DNA from: Devosia sp. 67-54
GTDB taxonomy: Bacteria > Pseudomonadota > Alphaproteobacteria > Rhizobiales > Devosiaceae
Length of the DNA: 64,000 bases
Assembly (NCBI RefSeq): GCF_001899075.1
Contig: NZ_MKVA01000003.1
Coordinates: 310,001 to 374,000 of the forward strand
Direction of reading: 5' to 3'
Shown: positions 1-9,752 of the stretch, piece after piece
How the letters are laid out: each line of letters starts with the position of its first letter
Numbering within the stretch: position 1 is the first letter of the stretch
Position numbers and translations under genes: made by a program
Notes under the pieces: generated by a model
Told to the model about the DNA's origin: nothing
Seen by the model: only the letters and a program-made list of their open reading frames with translations
Database searches by the model: none

Positions 1-47
1 AGGCGGCCAAGGCCGAACAGGCCATCATCGACAAAGCCAAGAAGTAA
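1..47 (+). CDS. C-terminal end of an ABC transporter substrate-binding protein (partial)
   Basis: Only the last 14 codons are present, reading AAKAEQAIIDKAKK and then TAA at 45-47. The Lys/Ala-rich helical tail and the position just before two sugar-type permeases suggest the 3' end of a family 1 extracellular solute-binding protein. The next gene starts four bases after the stop, so they are probably cotranscribed. The assignment rests on context, not on a visible domain. Confidence 0.55.
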   Translation, partial: AAKAEQAIIDKAKK

Positions 48-51
48 GCTC

Positions 52-990
52 TTGGCCGAAAGCGTCTCCGCACGTTCGACCGGCGCGGCCCCCACGGGCC
101 GCGTCGGTTCGCGTTTGACGCTGCACCAGCGCCGCGTCGTCTGGGCCTGGGGCTTTCTGGCCCTGCCCATCCTGTTCTACGGCTGGATCCGCTTCTACCC
201 GACGCTCTATGCGTTCTGGCTGTCGTTCACCGACTGGGACCTGATGCGCCCGGCGCAGTTCATCGGCCTCGAGAACTACCAGCGCCTGTTCGCCGACCCG
301 GTGTTCCTGAAGGTCTTCGGCAACACCTTCGAGTACCTGCTGATCGGCATGCCCATCAGCCTGGTGCTGAGTTTTGTCATCGCCTACTACCTCGACCGCG
401 TGCGCGTGCTGCACGGCTTCATCCGCGCCCTCTATTTCCTGCCCTTCCTCACCACTGCGGCGGCGCTCGCCTGGGTCTGGCGCTGGTTCTACCAGCCGGT
501 GCCGGTCGGGGTGATCAACGGCCTGCTGTCGCACCTGCACATTCCCGCCCAGCCGTTCCTGCGCACCCCGGCGCAGGCGCTGCCGGCCATCACCGTCACC
601 GGCATCTGGGCCGGCCTCGGCTTCCAGATCATCATCTTCATGGCCGGCCTGCGCGCCATCCCCGCGACCTATTACGAGGCGGCGCGCATCGACGGGCTGG
701 GCGAGTGGGCCATCCTGCGCAAGATCACGCTGCCGCTGCTGCGGCCGACCACCATCTTCCTCGTGGTGTTCTCCTCGATCGGCTTCCTCAGGATCTTCGA
801 TTCCGTCTTCAACATGACGCACAACGATCCGGGCGGGCCGCTCAACTCCACCAAGCCGCTGGTGCTGCTGATCTACCAGACGGCGTTCTCGTCCTACGAC
901 ATGGGCTATGCCGCGGCGCAGACCGTGGTGCTGTTCGTCATCCTGCTGGTGATCTCGCTGCTCCAGCTCTTCCTGCTGAGGGACCGCTGA
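52..990 (+). CDS. Sugar-type ABC transporter permease, MalF/UgpA family
   Basis: An inner-membrane permease of a binding-protein-dependent importer, 312 aa. The N-terminus is basic and followed by about six hydrophobic segments. The cytoplasmic EAA loop, which docks on the ATPase, is visible as EAARIDGLGEWAILRKITLPLL near residues 206-227. The start is TTG at 52, five bases after the preceding stop; no ATG lies close by. It overlaps the next permease by one base (TGATG), the usual arrangement for paired heterodimer subunits. The substrate cannot be read from the sequence; glycerol-phosphate, oligosaccharide or an amino-acid-derived compound are all possible. Confidence 0.9.
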   Translation: MAESVSARSTGAAPTGRVGSRLTLHQRRVVWAWGFLALPILFYGWIRFYPTLYAFWLSFTDWDLMRPAQFIGLENYQRLFADPVFLKVFGNTFEYLLIGMPISLVLSFVIAYYLDRVRVLHGFIRALYFLPFLTTAAALAWVWRWFYQPVPVGVINGLLSHLHIPAQPFLRTPAQALPAITVTGIWAGLGFQIIIFMAGLRAIPATYYEAARIDGLGEWAILRKITLPLLRPTTIFLVVFSSIGFLRIFDSVFNMTHNDPGGPLNSTKPLVLLIYQTAFSSYDMGYAAAQTVVLFVILLVISLLQLFLLRDR

Positions 991-1835
991 TGGCCACGGC
1001 CGAGCTGGCGATGAACCGCAAGCGCATCCGTCCGGGCCGCGTCGTCGCCTGGACGCTGCTGCTGCTGGGCGGCCTGATCATGGTCACGCCGCTGCTCTAC
1101 ATGTTCTCGACCTCGCTCAAGAGCTCGGCGCAGGTCTACGATCTGCGGCTGATCCCGGCGCGGCCGTCGCTGGACAATTACGTCACGGCGCTCGCCGACG
1201 GCCACTTCATGCGCTGGATGCTCAATTCCACCATCGTCGCGGTGTCGGTGACCATCTCCAACGTCTTCTTCGACAGCCTCGTCGGCTACACGCTGGCGAA
1301 GTTCCGCTTCCGCGGCCGCTACTTCATCTTCCTCGCCATCCTGTCGACGCTGATGATCCCCACCGAGATGCTGGTGATCCCCTGGTACCTGATGTCGTCC
1401 AAGCTCGGCTGGCTCGACAGCTATTGGGGCATCATGTTCCCGGGCATGATGACGGCCTTCGGCACCTTCCTGATGAAGCAGTTCTTCGAGAGCGTGCCCG
1501 ACGATTTCCTCGAGGCGGCGCGCATCGACGGGCTCAACGAATTCACCATCTGGTGGAAGGTGGCGATGCCGCTGGTGACGCCGGCGCTGTCGGCGCTGGC
1601 GATCTTCACCTTCCTCGGCAACTGGACGGCGTTCTTCTGGCCGCTGATCGTCACCACCAGCAACGACCTCTATACCATCCCGGTCGGCATCTCGAGCTTT
1701 TCGGACGCGCAGGACACGCGCTGGGAGATGATCATGACCGGCGCCGCGCTCGCCACCATTCCGACGCTGGTGGTGTTCCTGCTGCTGCAACGCTTCATCG
1801 TGCGCGGCGTCATGCTGGCCGGGCTGAAGGGCTGA
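990..1835 (+). CDS. Sugar-type ABC transporter permease, MalG/UgpE family
   Basis: Second inner-membrane permease subunit, 281 aa, partner of the preceding gene. It shows about six membrane segments and the EAA loop (EAARIDGLNEFTIWWKVAMPL). The ATG at 990 shares its A with the upstream TGA, which implies translational coupling; the longer open frame upstream is only overlap with the other permease. The C-terminus (GVMLAGLKG) is the typical conserved end of MalG-type subunits. The next gene follows after 2 bases. Confidence 0.92.
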   Translation: MATAELAMNRKRIRPGRVVAWTLLLLGGLIMVTPLLYMFSTSLKSSAQVYDLRLIPARPSLDNYVTALADGHFMRWMLNSTIVAVSVTISNVFFDSLVGYTLAKFRFRGRYFIFLAILSTLMIPTEMLVIPWYLMSSKLGWLDSYWGIMFPGMMTAFGTFLMKQFFESVPDDFLEAARIDGLNEFTIWWKVAMPLVTPALSALAIFTFLGNWTAFFWPLIVTTSNDLYTIPVGISSFSDAQDTRWEMIMTGAALATIPTLVVFLLLQRFIVRGVMLAGLKG

Positions 1836-1837
1836 CC

Positions 1838-3336
1838 ATGCCGCAGGCCGACAGCAGCGTCTTTCCCGATCCCGTCTACAAGGACACGGTGCTCCGGCCG
1901 CTGTTCGACGGCGTCAAGGCCGACCATGTCGACGGCTTCCGCCGCATCGACCGCGCGCATCTGGTGATGCTGGCCGCGACCGGCATCCTCGAGCCCGCGC
2001 AGGCCGCCGCCATCGCCGTCGCGCTGGATGCGATCGACGCCTCGCTCGACATCGACGGCCTCGCCTATACCGGCGAGGTGGAGGACTTCTTCTTTCTCGT
2101 CGAGCGCGAGCTGAAGGCGCGGCTCGGCCCCGACCTCGGCGGCCGGCTGCACACGGCGCGCTCGCGCAACGACATCGACCACACGCTGTTCAAGCTGGCG
2201 CTGAAGCCGCGCCTCGACGCGCTGCTCGGCAAGCTCGAACAGCTGCTGCAAACGCTGATCGAGGCGGCCGAGCGCGAGCGGGCGACGCTGATCGTCGCCT
2301 ACACGCACGGCCAGCCGGCGCAGCCGACGACCTACGGCCACTACCTCGCGGCGATGATCGAGGTGCTGCTGCGCGACATCGCGCGCGTCGAGTCGGCGCG
2401 CGCCATCGTCGATCTGTCGCCGATGGGCGCCGCGGCCATCACCACCACCGGCTTTCCCATCGATCGCGGGCTGGTCGCCGAGCTGCTCGGCTTCGCCCGG
2501 CCGCTGCAGAACTCCTATAGCTGCATCGCCGGCGTGGACTACATCACCGCCACCTATGGCGCGCTCGAGCTGCTGATGCTGCACCTCGGCCGGCCGATCC
2601 AGGATCTGCAGTTCTGGACCAGCTTCGAGGTCGGCCAGCTCTACGTGCCCAACGCCTTCGTTCAGATCTCCTCGATCATGCCGCAGAAGCGCAACCCGGT
2701 GCCGATCGAGCATTTGCGCCACCTGAGCAGCCAGACGCTGGGGCGCGCCCGCGCCGTGCTCGACATCATGCACAACACCCCGTTCACCGACATGAACGAC
2801 AGCGAGGGCGAGACGCAGCGCTTCGGCTACGAGGCGTTCGGCACCGCCTTCCGCGTGCTCGACCTGCTGGCGGCGCTGCTCGGCGCGGTGCGGGTGAACG
2901 GCGAGCGGGTGCGCGCCAATATCAGCCGCTCCTGCATCACCGTCACCGAGCTCGCCGACACGCTGGTGCGCGAGGAGGGGCTGTCGTTCCGCGAGGGGCA
3001 CGAGATCGCCGCCGCCGTGGCGCGCGCCGTGGTGGCTGCGGAGGGCGACCTCGGCCGCGACGGCTATGCGCCGTTCCGCGCCGCGTTCGTCGCCGCCACC
3101 GGGCGCCAGCCGAAATTCGATGCGGCGCGCTTCGCCGAGATCGTCTCGCCCGAATATTTCGTCGCCGTGCGCACCCGCCTCGGCGGGCCGGCGCCGGCTC
3201 CGCTCGGCGACGCCATCGCCGGCTACCGCGCCGCGCTGGCCGAGCTGCAGGCCCGCCGCCGCGCTCATGCCGAGCGCGACGCCGCCGCGCGCGCCCAGCT
3301 CGACCGCCGCTTTGCCGCCCTCAAGGAACCCCGCTG

Positions 3337-3337
<1 letters not shown>
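1838..3337 (+). CDS. Argininosuccinate-lyase-family enzyme within an ABC transporter operon
   Basis: A 499-aa member of the aspartase/fumarase superfamily, closest in motif pattern to argininosuccinate lyase. Visible motifs are HTARSRND (canonical HTGRSRNDQ), YTHGQPAQP (canonical YTHLQ.AQP, with the catalytic His) and the superfamily signature [10 protein letters not shown], which carries the catalytic Ser and Lys. The enzyme should cleave a C-N bond and release fumarate. However, it lies between permease and ATPase genes and several argininosuccinate-contacting positions differ (Gly to Ala and Gln to Ile around the SRND motif). Catabolism of a transported aspartate-type conjugate is therefore more likely than arginine biosynthesis. 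EDDS lyase of Chelativorans is a known relative with such a role. A C-terminal extension (about residues 430-499) is Arg/Ala-rich and helical. Confidence 0.8.
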
Positions 3338-4407
<1,070 letters not shown>

Positions 4408-4438
4408 AGGCCGCGCCCGACAGCCACGTTCATCCGGA

Positions 4439-5440
4439 TCAGAACGAGATCGACAGGCCCGTGCCGATCTGCCACGAAATCGTGTCGCTGCCGTCGTCGC
4501 CGATGACGCGGATGGCGTTGAGCCCGGCATCGATCGAGGCGTTGTCGAGGATCTTGTATTCGGCCGTCGTGCCCAGGCTGAACTCGCGGTAGATCACCGC
4601 CGCGGCGGCGTCCTCGTAGCCGTCGATGGCGAGCTCGGCCCCCAGCGTCAGCTGCTCGGTGACGTCCTTGCTGACGCCGAGCCCGAGCCCCCAGCTGTTG
4701 CCGCCGCTGAGCGAGGCGAATTCGTACTGCGCCGCGCCGCCGACCGTCCAGCCGTCCCAGCCGACGCTGCCGCCGCCCTGCACGGTGACCGGCAGCGCGG
4801 TGCCCGCCGGCACGCCGCCATTGAGGCTGGTGGCCGCGTCGACGCCGAGGCTGGCGCTGTAGGTGACGTCGGTCTCGGTGGTGCGCGTATAGGTCAGCGC
4901 CGCCGACACCGAGCTGTCGACCTCGCCGGCGGCGGTCTGGCCCTCGAGGTCCTTCATCACCGACACCTGCAGCCCGAAGCCGTCGAAGAAGTCCGGCGTG
5001 ATGTAGGTGAGGGCCTGCCCGCTGTAGCCGGCGCAGGTGCCGAAGGCCATCAGGTCCTCGCTGCCGAAATGCGTCGAGCCGCCGGGCGGCGTCACGCAGG
5101 CATTGCCGAGCGCGTTGCTGGCGTCCCAGGCGTCGATCTCGCCGAAGGCGTCGGATTTGGCGTAGAGCAGCAGCGTCGGGATCTCGAGCGTCAGCGTCGA
5201 GGTGGCGTATTCGGCCATGACGCCGAACCAGGCCTCGGCCCCCAGCGTCCACGCGCCGGCGGTGCCTTCGAGCGTGAAGTCGAGCTCGTGGTTGCTGACC
5301 AGGGCGCCGGCGTCGTCATAGGTCGCGTAATTGTCGATCACCACGGTGAGCGGCTTGGCCGCCTCTTCCGCCCGCGCCGACACCGTGCCCGCGGCAATGG
5401 CCGCCGCAGCCAGCCCCATGGCTGTGCAAATCGTCTTCAT
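4439..5440 (-). CDS. Porin-like outer-membrane beta-barrel protein
   Basis: A 333-aa exported protein. Residues 1-24 form a Sec signal peptide ending near SARA-EE. The rest is rich in alternating hydrophobic/aromatic strands with Gly, Thr and Asp turns, and the chain ends in Phe (GLSISF), the usual barrel-insertion signal for the Bam complex. Many strands end with short repeats such as the VTYSASLGV and GWDGWTVGG types. It belongs with small alphaproteobacterial porin-like proteins; pore specificity is unknown. The gene is divergent from the iron operon and shares its upstream region, including a weak RirA-like site 126 bases before its ATG. Confidence 0.7.
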   Translation of the reverse strand: MKTICTAMGLAAAAIAAGTVSARAEEAAKPLTVVIDNYATYDDAGALVSNHELDFTLEGTAGAWTLGAEAWFGVMAEYATSTLTLEIPTLLLYAKSDAFGEIDAWDASNALGNACVTPPGGSTHFGSEDLMAFGTCAGYSGQALTYITPDFFDGFGLQVSVMKDLEGQTAAGEVDSSVSAALTYTRTTETDVTYSASLGVDAATSLNGGVPAGTALPVTVQGGGSVGWDGWTVGGAAQYEFASLSGGNSWGLGLGVSKDVTEQLTLGAELAIDGYEDAAAAVIYREFSLGTTAEYKILDNASIDAGLNAIRVIGDDGSDTISWQIGTGLSISF

Positions 5441-5565
5441 CTAAGCCCCCAAGCTCGAACCGTAACGCCAGATGCTTACGGGCCGCCGCGCGGGCGGTTC
5501 AACGCGGGATTTGTCGTCCGCCGTCGATTTTCCTGATTGCGAAAGTCAGCTTTATGCTGTTAAGT

Positions 5566-5580
5566 CGACATTTATAGTCA
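5566..5580 (+). promoter_or_regulatory. Candidate RirA/iron-responsive box, one mismatch
   Basis: CGA-N9-TCA, one base from the rhizobial iron-responsive operator consensus TGA-N9-TCA. It lies inside an extended repeat shared with the second box 111 bases downstream. It is 126 bases before the divergent porin ATG and could serve either gene. Confidence 0.45.
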
Positions 5581-5676
5581 TGATTAACGCCGCGGCCGGC
5601 GAGCCGCTGGAACATCGGTCTAATCGAGCGCGATGCGCGGTTGTTTAGACCCATTCCAAACTTGGCGCTTTTAAGT

Positions 5677-5691
5677 TGACCAGCATAATCA
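5677..5691 (+). promoter_or_regulatory. Candidate RirA/iron-responsive box, perfect TGA-N9-TCA
   Basis: TGACCAGCATAATCA matches TGA-N9-TCA exactly. The first T belongs to TTGACC (5676-5681), a good -35 hexamer, so a bound repressor would block polymerase. It is 58 bases before the start of the first siderophore-transport gene, which fits repression under iron-replete conditions. Confidence 0.6.
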
Positions 5692-5748
5692 TGATTGTTA
5701 CCGCCGCACCGACAAACGCAAAGTTTCGGCAAGGTTTCGGTGGTGACG

Positions 5749-6738
5749 ATGAAGACGGTCGCGGGTGCCCTGGCGCTGGGTCTGACGCTGGCAGCGGCTC
5801 CGGTGCTGGCCGCCGGCTTTCCGGTGAGCCTCGACAACAGCTTCGGCACCACCACCGTTGCGGCGCAGCCCAAGCGGGTGGTGTCGATCGGCTACGTCGA
5901 GCAGGATTTCCTCTATGCCCTCGGCATCGCCCCGGTCGCGGTGCGCAATTGGTGGGGCGACCATCCCTATGCCACCTGGCCCTGGGCCGAGGCGGCGCGC
6001 CAGGCAGTGGGCGCCGAGCCGGCGGTGTTCAACGGTGACGAGCTCAACCTCGAATGGGTGCTCGACCAGAACCCCGACCTCATCGTCGGCACCTTCATCG
6101 AGATGGACCAGGCGCAATACGACGCGCTGAGCCGCATCGCGCCGGTCGTGGCGCTGCCCAAGGGCTATCCGACCTGGGGCGCGCCCTGGCAGGACGAGCT
6201 GCGTGCCATCGACCTCGCCACCTCCGGCAGCACCGAGAAGTCGGACAGGATCGTCGCCGACATCGAGGCCCGCTTCGCCAGGGTGAAGGCCGACTATCCG
6301 CAATTCGCCGGCAGGACGGCGACCAATGTCTATTACGATGACGGCGTCTTCCACCTCTACGATGAGGAGGACAGCGCCAGCCGGTTCCTCGTCAGCCTTG
6401 GCCTGAGCTTCCCCCCGGAATTCCGCGGCCAAGGCGACGAGGAAAGCAACCGCATCACCGTCAGCCCGGAAAACCTGCGCACGCTCGATCTCGACGCGGT
6501 GGTCTGGCCGATCGATGCGGGCAGCGACACGCAGAAGCTGGTCGAGGCCATGCCGCTCTACCGCAATCTGCGCCTCGCCCGCGAAGGGCGGTCGGTGTGG
6601 CTCGACGACGGGCAGGGGACCATGTCGGGAGCGCTGTCGTTCCAGACGCCGCTGTCCATCGCCTGGCTGCTCGACAAGCTGCCGCCGATGCTCGCCGCCG
6701 CCCTCGACGGCGATCCGGCGACCAAGGTCGCCCCCTAA
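5749..6738 (+). CDS. Iron-siderophore ABC transporter substrate-binding protein (first of three)
   Basis: A 329-aa periplasmic binding protein of the FecB/FhuD (TroA-like) class. It has a Sec signal peptide (MKTVAGALALG...VLAAG, cleavage near residue 21) and two lobes. The usual N-terminal core PKRVVSIGYVEQDFLYALGI is near residues 40-60. The ATG at 5749 fits the signal peptide better than the upstream TTG at 5695. It is the first gene after the iron boxes. The gene at 10631-11620 is a clear paralogue, with a matching GFP(V/L)S..FG.T.(V/F)AA.P.R(V/I)V segment, so the operon may handle more than one ligand. Confidence 0.9.
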   Translation: MKTVAGALALGLTLAAAPVLAAGFPVSLDNSFGTTTVAAQPKRVVSIGYVEQDFLYALGIAPVAVRNWWGDHPYATWPWAEAARQAVGAEPAVFNGDELNLEWVLDQNPDLIVGTFIEMDQAQYDALSRIAPVVALPKGYPTWGAPWQDELRAIDLATSGSTEKSDRIVADIEARFARVKADYPQFAGRTATNVYYDDGVFHLYDEEDSASRFLVSLGLSFPPEFRGQGDEESNRITVSPENLRTLDLDAVVWPIDAGSDTQKLVEAMPLYRNLRLAREGRSVWLDDGQGTMSGALSFQTPLSIAWLLDKLPPMLAAALDGDPATKVAP

Positions 6739-7623
6739 GTGGCGGCCAGCCGCTTTCATACCGCCACGGTGCTGCGGCGGACCCTGCTGACGCCGGGCAT
6801 GCTGCGGTTGACCTTCGGCGGCGCCGGCCTCGATACGTTCCGCTCGACCGGCATCGGCGACGAATATCTGCGGCTGTTCTTCCCCGATCCCGCGACCGGC
6901 GAGCTGGCGCTGCCCGTGATCGACGAGACCGGCCGCTGGACCTATCCGGACGGCCCCTCCAAGGTCCGCTGCTCGACCTATACCGTGCGCCGCTTCGATC
7001 CGGTGCGCGGCGAGCTCGACATCGACTTCGTCGTGCACGCAGGCGGCGTCGCCAGCGACTGGGCGCAGCGCGCCGCGCCCGGCGACAGCATCACCCTCAA
7101 CAGCCCGCGCGGCCTCTATGCGCCGCCGCCCGGAACGCAGTGGCAGCTGCTCGCCGCCGATGCCACCGGCCTGCCGGCGCTGTCGCGCCTGCTCGAGCAG
7201 ATGCCGCCCGGCCTGCAGACCCGCGTCTTCGCCGAGGTGATCGACGCCGCCCACGAGCAGCCGCTGGCAACGCCGCCCGGCACCTCCATCACCTGGCTGC
7301 ACGGCGGCAACGGCGTCGCCCCCAGCGGCCTCGACGCGGTGCTGCGGCGCGTGCCGCTGCCGGCCGGCCCCGGCTACGTCTGGGTGGCGGGCGAGCAGAA
7401 GGTGGTGCGCGGCATCCGCAAATATGTGCGCCAGGAGCTGAAGCTGCCGGCCCAATGCTACGAGCTCGTCGGCTATTGGGTGGCGCAGCACGATTGGGAG
7501 GCGCGCTACGAGGCGCTCGACCCGGCGATCCGCAGCCGCATCGAGGCGGCCTGGGAGTCCGACCGCGACCCCGAAGAGGTGCAGGACGAGGTCGACGCCA
7601 CCTACGAGCTGGTGGGGCTCTGA
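6739..7623 (+). CDS. Siderophore-interacting protein (FAD-dependent ferric reductase)
   Basis: A 294-aa cytoplasmic protein of the SIP/ViuB family, which reduces ferric-siderophore to release Fe(II). The FAD-binding beta-barrel holds the RCSTYTVRRFD motif near residue 76, followed by DFVVHAGGVASDWA and GPRG-like SPRGLY. The C-terminal half carries the SIP NAD(P)H-binding fold (YVWVAGEQKVVRGIRKYVRQEL). The GTG start immediately follows the previous TAA with no gap, and the stop is 3 bases before the first permease. An additional C-terminal segment of about 60 residues (DWEARYEALDPAIR...) is acidic and could be a lineage-specific extension. Confidence 0.92.
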   Translation: MAASRFHTATVLRRTLLTPGMLRLTFGGAGLDTFRSTGIGDEYLRLFFPDPATGELALPVIDETGRWTYPDGPSKVRCSTYTVRRFDPVRGELDIDFVVHAGGVASDWAQRAAPGDSITLNSPRGLYAPPPGTQWQLLAADATGLPALSRLLEQMPPGLQTRVFAEVIDAAHEQPLATPPGTSITWLHGGNGVAPSGLDAVLRRVPLPAGPGYVWVAGEQKVVRGIRKYVRQELKLPAQCYELVGYWVAQHDWEARYEALDPAIRSRIEAAWESDRDPEEVQDEVDATYELVGL

Positions 7624-7626
7624 GCC

Positions 7627-8682
7627 ATGACCTCGCTGGCGCTCGCGGCGGATCGATCGGCCACCGCCCGCAGCGGCGTGGCGGCGAGCAATGCGCAGCG
7701 CCTGCTGTGGCTCGGCCTTGCCGTCGCGGCGCTGGCGCTGGTGCTGCTGCTCAGCGTCGCCATCGGCTCCAAGGACATTCCGCTGCCCACGGTGCTCGAT
7801 TCGCTGCTGCACGCGACCGACAGCGACGATCGCGCCATCATCGTGGCGCTGCGCATTCCGCGCACCGTCCTCGGGCTGACGGTCGGCGTGGCGCTCGGCC
7901 TCTCGGGCGCGCTGGTGCAGGCGCTGACCCGCAATCCGCTCGCCGATCCGGGCATCCTCGGCGTCAACGCCGGGGCGAGTTTCTTCGTGACGCTCGCCGT
8001 GGGCTTCCTCGGCATCGCCAGCATCGGCGGCTACATCTGGTTCGCCTTCCTCGGCGCGGTGCTGGCGACGCTGCTCGTCTATGCCATCGGCTCGGTCGGC
8101 CGCGGCGCCGCGACGCCGATCCGCCTGACCCTCGCCGGCGTGGCGGTGGGCGCGGTGCTGAGCGGCATCTCCAACGGCCTCGCGCTGCTCAACCCGGCCG
8201 CCTTCGACCGGTTGCGCTACTGGAGCGCCGGCTCGCTGACCACGCCGGGCTACGACAATCTGCTGGTCATCCTGCCCTTCATCGTCGTCGGCATCGGGCT
8301 GGCGGTGGCGGTCAGCCGGCCGCTCAACGCCATCGCGCTGGGCGACGACCTCGCCGCCGCGCTCGGCGCCAACATGCTGCGCACCCGCGTGCTGGTGGTG
8401 GTCGCGGTGACGCTGCTGTCGGGCGCCGCCACCGCCATCGCCGGCCCCATCGGCTTCGTCGGCCTGATGGTGCCGCACGTGGCGCGCTGGATCGCCGGCC
8501 CCGACCAGCGCTGGATCGCCGCCTTCACCCTGGTGCTGGCGCCCATCCTGCTGCTGGTCTCGGACATCCTCGGGCGCATCGTCATGCGACCGGGCGAATT
8601 GCAGGTCGGCATCGTCACCGCCTTCGTGGGCGCCCCGGTGCTGATCCTGCTCGCCCGCCGCCGCAAGGTGAGCGGGCTATGA
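7627..8682 (+). CDS. Iron-siderophore ABC transporter permease, FecCD family (subunit 1)
   Basis: A 351-aa inner-membrane subunit with about ten hydrophobic segments. FecCD hallmarks are visible: RIPRTVLGLTVGVALGLSG near residues 77-95, QALTRNPLADPGILGVNAGA near 98-117, and GPIGFVGLMVPHVAR near 273-287, the loop contacting the ATPase. The start ATG lies 3 bases after the reductase stop. It overlaps the second permease by four bases (ATGA). It pairs with the next gene to form the translocation channel. Confidence 0.95.
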   Translation: MTSLALAADRSATARSGVAASNAQRLLWLGLAVAALALVLLLSVAIGSKDIPLPTVLDSLLHATDSDDRAIIVALRIPRTVLGLTVGVALGLSGALVQALTRNPLADPGILGVNAGASFFVTLAVGFLGIASIGGYIWFAFLGAVLATLLVYAIGSVGRGAATPIRLTLAGVAVGAVLSGISNGLALLNPAAFDRLRYWSAGSLTTPGYDNLLVILPFIVVGIGLAVAVSRPLNAIALGDDLAAALGANMLRTRVLVVVAVTLLSGAATAIAGPIGFVGLMVPHVARWIAGPDQRWIAAFTLVLAPILLLVSDILGRIVMRPGELQVGIVTAFVGAPVLILLARRRKVSGL

Positions 8683-9740
8683 GCCTCAGCGCCCCCGGCA
8701 TCGATTTCGGCCAGCCGAGCGCCGCGCTGCGGCTGTGGGGCGGCCGGCTGTCGGCGCGCGTCAATCCGCGCGTGCTGGCGATGGCGGCGCTGCTCGCGCT
8801 CGGCGCCGTCGCCATCGGCCTCGTGACGCTGGCCAGCGGCGAGTTCCAGCTCTCGCCTGGCGAGGTGGCGGGCGCGCTGCTCGGGCAGGCAACCGCCAAG
8901 GTGCATATGGTGGTGGTCGAATGGCGCCTGCCGCGCACCTCGCTGGCGCTGATCATGGGCGCCGCGCTGGGCATGAGCGGCGCCATCTTCCAGTCGCTGA
9001 CCCGCAACCCGCTCGGCAGCCCCGACGTCATCGGCTTCGATTCCGGCGCCTATACCGGCGCGCTGCTGGTGATCATCGTGCTGCACGGCAATTTCTACGG
9101 CATCGCCGCCGGCGCGCTGGCCGGCGGCATCCTGTCGGCGGCCATCGTCTATATCCTCGCCTGGCGCGGCGGCGTGCAGGGCTTCCGCCTGATCATCGTC
9201 GGCATCGGCGTCAGCGCCATGCTCACCGCGCTCAACAGCTATCTGCTGATCAAGGCCGACCTCAAGGTGGCGATGACCGCCGCCGTGTGGAGCGCCGGCT
9301 CGCTCAACGGCATGACGCTGGAGCGGCTGGGGCAGGTGAGCGCCGTGCTCGGTATCATCGTGCCGCTGACCCTGCTGCTCGGCCGCGCCATGCGCCAGCT
9401 CGAGCTCGGCGACGACGCCGCCAGGGCGCTCGGCGTCAATGTCGAGCGCACGCGCTTCGGCATGACCGTGCTGGGCGTCGCGCTCACCGCCACCGTCACC
9501 GCCGCCGCCGGCCCGATCACCTTCGTCGCCTTGGCGGCGCCGCAGATCGCCCGCCGCCTCTGCGGCACCAGCGGCGTCGCGCTGCTGCCGGCCGCCGCCA
9601 CCGGCGCGCTGCTGCTCGCCGGCGCCGACTATCTGGCGCAGCGCGCCTTCGCCCCGACCCAGCTGCCGGTCGGCATCGTCACCGTGTGCATCGGCGGGCT
9701 GTATTTCGCCTGGCTGCTGATGCGCGAAGCACGGCGCTGA
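8679..9740 (+). CDS. Iron-siderophore ABC transporter permease, FecCD family (subunit 2)
   Basis: A 353-aa partner permease with about ten membrane segments. It shows RLPRTSLALIMGAALGMSG, QSLTRNPLGSPDVIGFDSGA and GPITFVALAAPQIARRLCG, all diagnostic FecCD positions. The ATG at 8679 overlaps the TGA of subunit 1. The last codons are followed by a strong GAGGAG ribosome site for the ATPase gene. The two permeases are homologous but clearly diverged, as in FecC/FecD or FepD/FepG. Confidence 0.95.
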   Translation: MSLSAPGIDFGQPSAALRLWGGRLSARVNPRVLAMAALLALGAVAIGLVTLASGEFQLSPGEVAGALLGQATAKVHMVVVEWRLPRTSLALIMGAALGMSGAIFQSLTRNPLGSPDVIGFDSGAYTGALLVIIVLHGNFYGIAAGALAGGILSAAIVYILAWRGGVQGFRLIIVGIGVSAMLTALNSYLLIKADLKVAMTAAVWSAGSLNGMTLERLGQVSAVLGIIVPLTLLLGRAMRQLELGDDAARALGVNVERTRFGMTVLGVALTATVTAAAGPITFVALAAPQIARRLCGTSGVALLPAAATGALLLAGADYLAQRAFAPTQLPVGIVTVCIGGLYFAWLLMREARR

Positions 9741-9752
9741 GGAGTGAGCCGC

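Larger units (their letters stand above)
5441..5748. other. Divergent regulatory region between porin gene and iron-transport operon
   Basis: A 308-base non-coding stretch, much more A+T-rich than its surroundings. It holds two near-identical same-strand elements (around 5559-5585 and 5670-5696), each containing TTAAGT(C/T)GAC, a variable middle and TCATGATT. Each element centres on a TGA-N9-TCA-type iron box, listed separately. No convincing ORF or RNA gene is seen here. Confidence 0.6.
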
